Assembly: GCA_030272155.1 (NCBI GenBank)
Contig: CP126199.1
Location: 5,630,501 to 5,694,500, forward strand
Length of the DNA stretch: 64,000 bases
Source: Tetradesmus obliquus
Taxonomy: Eukaryota; Chlorophyta; Chlorophyceae; Sphaeropleales; Scenedesmaceae
Reading direction: 5' to 3'
A model generated the notes under the pieces. The model worked only from the letters and a program-made list of their open reading frames with translations, was not told the origin of the DNA and did no database searches. Made by a program: the position numbers and the translations under genes. Each line of letters opens with the position of its first letter. Position 1 is the stretch's first letter. Below are positions 58,783 through 64,000 of this stretch, in pieces.

Positions 58783-59742
58783 TAAGTGCTCCTCACCCCA
58801 AGCCAGCAGCAGACAGTGGCAGTGCTGCTGCTGCTGCTGCCGACGCAGGCACTGCTGCATCCAGCAGGCGGCGTTTGCGGCACCAGCAGCTGCTGCTCAA
58901 ACAGCAGCAGAAGGTGCAAAGCAAGCAGCGGCAGAAAGCGCAGCTGAAGGAGCAGAAGGCTGCGGCGTTCCAGCAGCTGCAAGCAGCCGCAGATGTGCTG
59001 CTGCAGCAGCGGCCACCAGCAGCATCAACAGCAAGCAGCACAGGCAGTGTGCAGGGCAGCAGAAGCAGCAGCAAACGCTTGAAGACTAGCAGCCAGAGCA
59101 GCAAGAGCAGCACAACCAGCAGTAGCAAGACCATCAGCAGCAGTAAGGACACCAGCAGCCGTAGAAGCAGTAGCAGCAGTCCTGCAGGCAAGGCTGGGTC
59201 AGCCATCAAGCCACGCACTCGCCGCCGCACTGCAGCAACCGCAGTCGCAGCTGGGCAGGCAGCAGGTGCTGCAGCAACGGCTGCGGTGAGTGCTCGGGCC
59301 GTGCAGGGCTCAGTGAGCTTGAATGACGATTTGGGCCCCCTGCCCCCTGGTGTGGCTGCTGTCGTTGCCAGCACAGCAGCGCCAGTGGAGGTGCAGCGGC
59401 AGCTGCTGCGCAGCCTTGCAGCAGGGCTTGTGCCGCGCAACTGCCGCATTCTGGCGCAGCGCCTGATGCACTTTGACGAGGCCAGCCAGCTGCTGGGGGG
59501 TGCTGAGCGGGCGGCCAGCATCTTGGAGCGGGACAGCACGCTGCTGCTGATGGCACCTGCTGTGGTGCAGCGCAAGCTGAAGCACCTGCAGCTGCTGCTG
59601 TCATCGGTGCCTGCAGCAGGACTGCTTGCAGGAGCTGCAGATCCTGCAGGTGACAGCAGCAGCAGCAATACTAGCCACATGTTGCAGGCTGCTCAGCTGC
59701 CAGCTGCAGCTGCTGCAGCTGCTGCAGCTCAGGGAGCACGAC

Positions 59743-59789
<47 letters not shown>

Positions 59790-61332
59790 CGTGAGGGCGT
59801 GTACCATGTGAGTGGCGAGGTGCTGGGCCTGCTGCGCTCCCACCCTGGGCTGCTGCGGCTGTCTGCTGCCGGGCTGGAGCAGCGGCTGGCGTCGCTGCAG
59901 GCGTGCCTGGGGCTGGGCAGCAAGCAGGAGGTGCTGCAGGTGCGGCGGCCTGTGCGGCTGTGCGTAGGATGGCAGTGACTGCCATGCCTGCTGTGTGCTG
60001 CATGGCTCAGCGTGGTGCTGAGGCAGGGTACAGCTGCTGTGTTGAGGGTGTCAGTAGGCTTGCTGCTGCATTTGAGCGCCGTGATAATTGTCTGGCTCTG
60101 ATTATGTACGCTGGCACCAAACGCTGCAAGGTTTGGTGCGGCCCGTGCTGCTACGAATGGCGCTGACTGATGGTGATGATGCTGCTGTTGCTGCAGGTTG
60201 TGCGCTGGCAGCCGCGTGTGCTGTCTATGAGCCAGGCAGCACTGCAGGACAAGGTGCGCTGCAGCAGCAGTGGGCAACGGAGTCACCATGTGGTGCTGCT
60301 CTTGTGCTGCTCGTCTAGTGGGTTGGCGGCTTGTCTTTGCTGTGGCGCCCGCGCCGCTGGGGGTGGCAGATCTTTTTGCACAGTCAAGGGTTGCTCGCTG
60401 CTCAGCCAATCAGCCCAGCAGAATCTTATCTGACCACCCTTTGACTGCCTTATGATGCATCATCATCGATTGATCACCCAAGTGCTGACCGTGTGCCCCT
60501 GCCTGCCTGCCGATTGGTCTGCGCGCCCGTAGGTGTGGGGCCTGGCTGCCGCCCTCCGTGTGCCGCCAGCAAGCATCCAGTCGCTGTTTGTGCGGCAGCC
60601 GCTGCTGCTCAACCTGTCTGCAGACACGCTCGGCCGCAAGGCGGCCAGCCTCAGCAGCAGCCTGGGCCTGGCGCCGCAGCAGCTGTGGGAGATGCTGCAG
60701 TGCAAGCCGGGTGTGCTGCTGTTCAGCAGCGCTAAGGTGGCTCGCAAGTGGGCGCTGCTGTCGCGGCTTGCAGGTGGGTGGCAGGGGATGCAGGGGCTGC
60801 ACTGTTTGGCTGCCAGCTTGCTGCAGTGCCCCTGTGTATGGCACACGCAAAGAGTGTGGGCCTGAAGAGTCAGCTGTGAGGTCAAGCTGCAGGTGCTTGT
60901 GTGTGGATGGCGTGTAGTTGGTGGTGTATGCAGCTGACCAGGTGGCTGTGCCTGTGCGCATCTTCTCGGCTGAGCATATGGTGATGATTAGTCAAAACTG
61001 ACAGTGTTTCGTGTTGCGCTGCTGCTGCTGCTGCTGTTGCTCCTGCTGTTGCAGCCTCACACCCCCGCTGGCGCGCTGAGCTGGCTGAGCTGTCGCCCGG
61101 CTCCCTGGTGCAACTGCTCACCGCTAGTGAGCCGCGCCTGGCTCGGCTGCAGCACCTGGTGGCGGTCGGCTTGCAGGAGCAGCAATCCCTGTACTACACA
61201 GCAACACAGCAGGCTGATGCAAGTTTCAGGGCCAAGTTTGCGCAGTACGGCAGCTGGCTGGCGGAGCAGAAGAAGCGGGGTGCTGCCGCCGCTGCTGCTG
61301 CTGCTGGGGCGGGCGCTGGTAGCGATGCCTGA
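57891..61332 (+). CDS. mTERF-family organelle protein, 855 aa
   Basis: Three plus-strand exons: 57891-59939, 60533-60773, 61055-61332; phases 0 and 1 agree and the total divides by three. mTERF proteins are superhelices of about 30-residue repeats that bind organelle DNA or RNA and act in transcription termination, splicing or ribosome assembly. Residues 1 to about 60 are Arg/Ser/Ala/Cys-rich and could target an organelle. Then about 420 residues are Ser, Gln and Ala runs with basic patches. The mTERF part begins near residue 480 (PRNCRILAQRLMHF, ASILERDSTLLLMAPAVVQR) and continues with EVLGLLRSHPGLLRLS, SLFVRQPLLLNLSADTL, LWEMLQCKPGVLLFS and a final helix pair. The L-x3-P-x-LL pattern marks each repeat. 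The start is the first ATG of the frame and is less certain than the rest. Confidence 0.82.
58736..58781. repeat. CAG triplet tract in mTERF exon 1
   Basis: A run of AGC codons gives a serine stretch of about 15 residues. A similar AGC run recurs at 59742-59790. Both interrupt the disordered or inter-repeat parts of the protein. Confidence 0.85.
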
Positions 61333-62542
61333 GGGTGCGGCAAGCCCACTTGCTGTGGCTGCCATATAAATCGTACTAGCAGAAGGCCTTCACTGCTCAG
61401 TCAGACAAATGCCCAGATCTCGAAGGCCACCATGGTCTGGTGTACATCACAAATAAACGACAACCTGCAGCATATTCTGCATGTTGATGAAGCTGCAGGG
61501 CTTTCCTTATGCTGCGGGGTCAATGCAGCTGTCTGTCATTGGACCAGCATACCACTGCAGAGCCATTTTACCTCTGCGCTCTTTTGTACAGGCAGCTGTG
61601 CGCGTGCTCAGCATGTCCGCATGCCTAAGACACACTTATGTTGTTTGCAGCCGACCCTGCAACCCCCATTGTTGTTCTGGATACATTGGATGGATGTGCT
61701 TCTTCATTTTGCGGAACCTAGCTGCATCAGCTGTGTCGCTATGTTGCAGAAGCTGATGCTTGGCAGAGCATTCACTGCTCAGCAGTGCTGCCTGGTGGGC
61801 TGGTCAAACCAGTCAACGTAGCTGCTGTTTGTAAGTTAACCTCGGGGTAACCCGCATGTCATCTCAAAGTTCGCAGGTTCTCCCTCCGCGAGCCTGGCCA
61901 CGCCAGTCATCGCTCCGAGTAATCGTGGTGCTTGCTGAGCACTACCCTACTGACAACCCTAGTTCTGTGGGGTAGTCCGCTAATACTCCGAATCTATCAT
62001 TTATTATTTAGTTTGGATGCTGTCTATCACTCTGTGAAGTGCGATGCTTGAGTACCACGCTACAAGCTCCTGACATCCTCCGTCCTTCACCACGAAATCA
62101 GACCTACCAGAACAAAACTTGTCGGACGCTGCTAATTTGCATCAAAACGGCTCCATTTGACCGGCAAGTCTGACTCAGTTAGCTGTATGCTGCCAGACAG
62201 TGCCGTTGTCCTTGGTGAGACATCTGGTCATCTGCTCAGCAGCAAAACACATATGCAGTGCTGGTGGGGGCACTTGCAACGCTACTTGGAGAACAAGAAA
62301 CCTCATAAACATGCATCAACAGCATGTTGAACGTTAGCTTGCATGTTGTGCTTGCCCTACCTCAAGCTGTAATGCTGCTGCAGCTGCAGAAACTGCACCA
62401 ACAACACGCACAAACCACATCTCCTGTTGTGCCACGATGCACCAGGTGTTATAGCTGGCAAACCTGTTGAGCAGCAGCTGAGCATGGCGCAGCAGTGTCA
62501 TTCAAAGGTGAAGGCGCCGCAACAGCAGTAGCAGCAGACCAC
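61333..62542. other. Intergenic stretch between mTERF and coiled-coil genes
   Basis: Composition becomes balanced after 61.8 kb. TGTAA at 61830 may end the mTERF transcript, and 61.9-62.5 kb should hold the promoter of the next gene. No exon or RNA gene was recognised. Confidence 0.45.
61830..61834 (+). terminator. Possible mTERF-gene poly(A) signal TGTAA
   Basis: TGTAA lies about 500 bases after the stop, at the change from triplet-rich to balanced DNA. It is consistent with the chlorophyte signal, but short. Confidence 0.3.
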
Positions 62543-63986
62543 ATGGCGTCAGGCAACAGCCCGCACCGCACCACCAACGTGTGGAAGGTGCTGCACGGCG
62601 CCCCACCCACGCCGCCAGCCCCGCGCAGGGATCCAGATAGAAACCCACAGCCCAATGCTGGGCAGCAGCAGAAAGCAGCAGCTGCTGCAGAAGGCATGGG
62701 CAGCCCAGGCATGCCCATGCCAGCTGCCTCCAGCCCTTCACAAGCAGCAGGGCTGGGCAGGCACCACCACACCCTCAACAGCAGCCTAGATACACTGCAG
62801 CTGCCGCCAGGAAGCATGCTGCGCAGCAGCTTGGATGACATCATGCAGCTGCAGCGCCAGCAGCAGCAGCAGCTGTTGCAGCAGCAACATGGAGCAAAGC
62901 AGGCATGGGGTGCTAGTGCCCCGTCTGGGAAGCTGCTGCCTCCTCTGGATAGCACCTCTCAGGTAAAGAGGATAATAACAGCAAGTGGATGCTCCCTGAA
63001 CCTGATGTGCTGCACGCAGCAGTGGTTGCTGAGGTCATGCAGTGCTCCATGCTTTTGTCACTGGCAGTATGGACTTGGTAGCTTGGCGGCAAAGACATGC
63101 GGGCTGTACCTGCAAAACAACAGCCTGATGCTGTGATACATAGCCGTTGCCGTGTTGCTTGCAGGATGGGATGCTGCCCCGACTGATGCAAGGGGGTTAT
63201 AGTCCTGCAGGCGCTGCAGCTGGAAGTTCGCCTGCAGCAACGGCAGCAGAAGCTGGGGCCCAGGCCTGGCAGTTGTCATCATCAGCTGCACGAGCAGGGT
63301 CCGCAGGCAATGTCTACCCTCAGTCCCCAACAGCAGCTGGCACCAACCCCAACATGTTTGCAGGAAGTGGTTCTCCCTACATGCGAAACAGCATCAGCGC
63401 CACATCACCGACAGTCACACACGGCGACCCTGGAGCAACATCAGCTGCATTGCACAGCATTGCGGCTGCAGCTGCTGCAGCAGCTACTCGAGAAATGGAG
63501 GACAGGCTGTTGCTGGCAGAAGGAAGGGCAGCAGCGGCAGAAAGGGCAGCGCTTGAAGCTGCGCGGTCAGCTGAGCTAACCAGCAGGCGCGTTCATGACG
63601 TGACGAGCGAGCTGGCTCGCGCAAGCGCTGAAGTCAGCGACTCAAGGGGCCGGCATGATGCAGCAATGGCGATGCAACAGCAGGTGCGCAACTTCCAGCA
63701 GTAAGGCTACTGTCCAGACATGATCGATGCCTGCCCTGCAAGACTGCACCATTGCTGTGTGGCCCACTTGTGGCCAGTCAACACCACTGCATGACTGTTA
63801 TCCAGGGGTCTGTGTTGCTCACCGTTGCTTGCCTCTGCAGCTGCAGCAGCAGGTCACCGCGCTGTCAGTGGAGCTGCATAAGCTGCAAGTGGCAGCTGCT
63901 GAGACGCATGCAACAGCAGCGGAGGGCAGCTGGAGCGGAGGGCAGCTGCGGCAGCAGCTGGTGGCAATGACAGAGCAGATAGCAAG
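62543..63986 (+). CDS. Coiled-coil protein, N-terminal part (runs off right edge)
   Basis: Three plus-strand exons visible: 62543-62962 (140 codons), 63165-63683 (173 codons), 63841-63986 (phase 2, then a GTGGGT donor). The gene continues beyond the window. The first 140 residues are Pro/Gln/Ser-rich (TTNVWKVLHGAPPTPPAPRR, then LDDIMQLQRQQQQQ). The middle is Ala/Ser/Gly-rich. From about residue 250 the chain turns into a long charged helix with heptad character: EMEDRLLLAEGRAAAAERAA, VHDVTSELARASAEV, LQQQVTALSVELHKL and LRQQLVAMTEQIA. No family is recognisable from this part. A cytoskeletal, centrosomal or golgin-like protein would fit, as an inference from coiled-coil content only. The frame is open upstream of the ATG. 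Confidence 0.7.
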
Positions 63987-64000
63987 GTGGGTAGCAGTGG

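Noticed and set aside
58793..59680. Minus-strand frame of 295 codons, Leu/Ser/Cys-rich
   Set aside because: Antisense of mTERF exon 1; the plus strand carries recognisable mTERF repeats.

Overview
This window looks like nuclear DNA of a chlorophyte green alga, most likely from the CAG/CTG-triplet-rich core chlorophytes such as Sphaeropleales. Four things point there. Genes are split by GT-AG introns with phase-consistent junctions. The coding set is photosynthetic: plastid VIPP1, a plant-type RR-tandem CCCH zinc-finger protein, an mTERF protein and an ABC1-kinase-like start. Proteins are crowded with Gln, Ala, Ser and Leu runs encoded by CAG/CTG/GCA triplets. There are no bacterial operons or Shine-Dalgarno sites.

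Layout. 1-1.2 kb: the 5' exon of a probable organelle ABC1-like kinase, running off the left edge on the minus strand. 1.24-18.7 kb: a head-to-tail tandem segmental duplication (unit about 8.9 kb, then about 8.56 kb). Each unit holds decayed non-coding DNA, an unrecognised three-exon minus-strand gene, and the 3' part of a helical-repeat gene. Only the right unit joins the rest of that gene (five exons, 965 aa, to 21.9 kb); the left unit keeps a truncated chimeric piece. 21.9-27.1 kb: no gene recognised. 27.1-42.1 kb: four minus-strand genes: a Ser/Gln/Ala-rich protein with repeated R-x-S-x-D/E sites, a leucine-zipper (bZIP-like) factor, a small poly-Ala protein, and a 1244-aa nucleolar-type acidic-serine protein. 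43.2-50.1 kb: VIPP1 and the RR-TZF gene on the plus strand. 50.1-56.4 kb: gene-poor, with short tandem duplications. 56.4-61.3 kb: a histone H4 gene with three introns, head-to-head with an mTERF-family gene. 62.5-64 kb: a coiled-coil gene running off the right edge.

Functionally the recognised genes fall into organelle maintenance and expression (ABC1K-like, helical-repeat, mTERF, VIPP1) and nuclear or RNA regulation (bZIP-like, RR-TZF, H4, nucleolar-type protein). They are independent eukaryotic genes; only the two head-to-head pairs (42.1/43.2 kb and 57.5/57.9 kb) might share promoters. Exon models were derived by eye from splice sites, reading-frame phase and family similarity. The H4, VIPP1 and RR-TZF models are the most secure.
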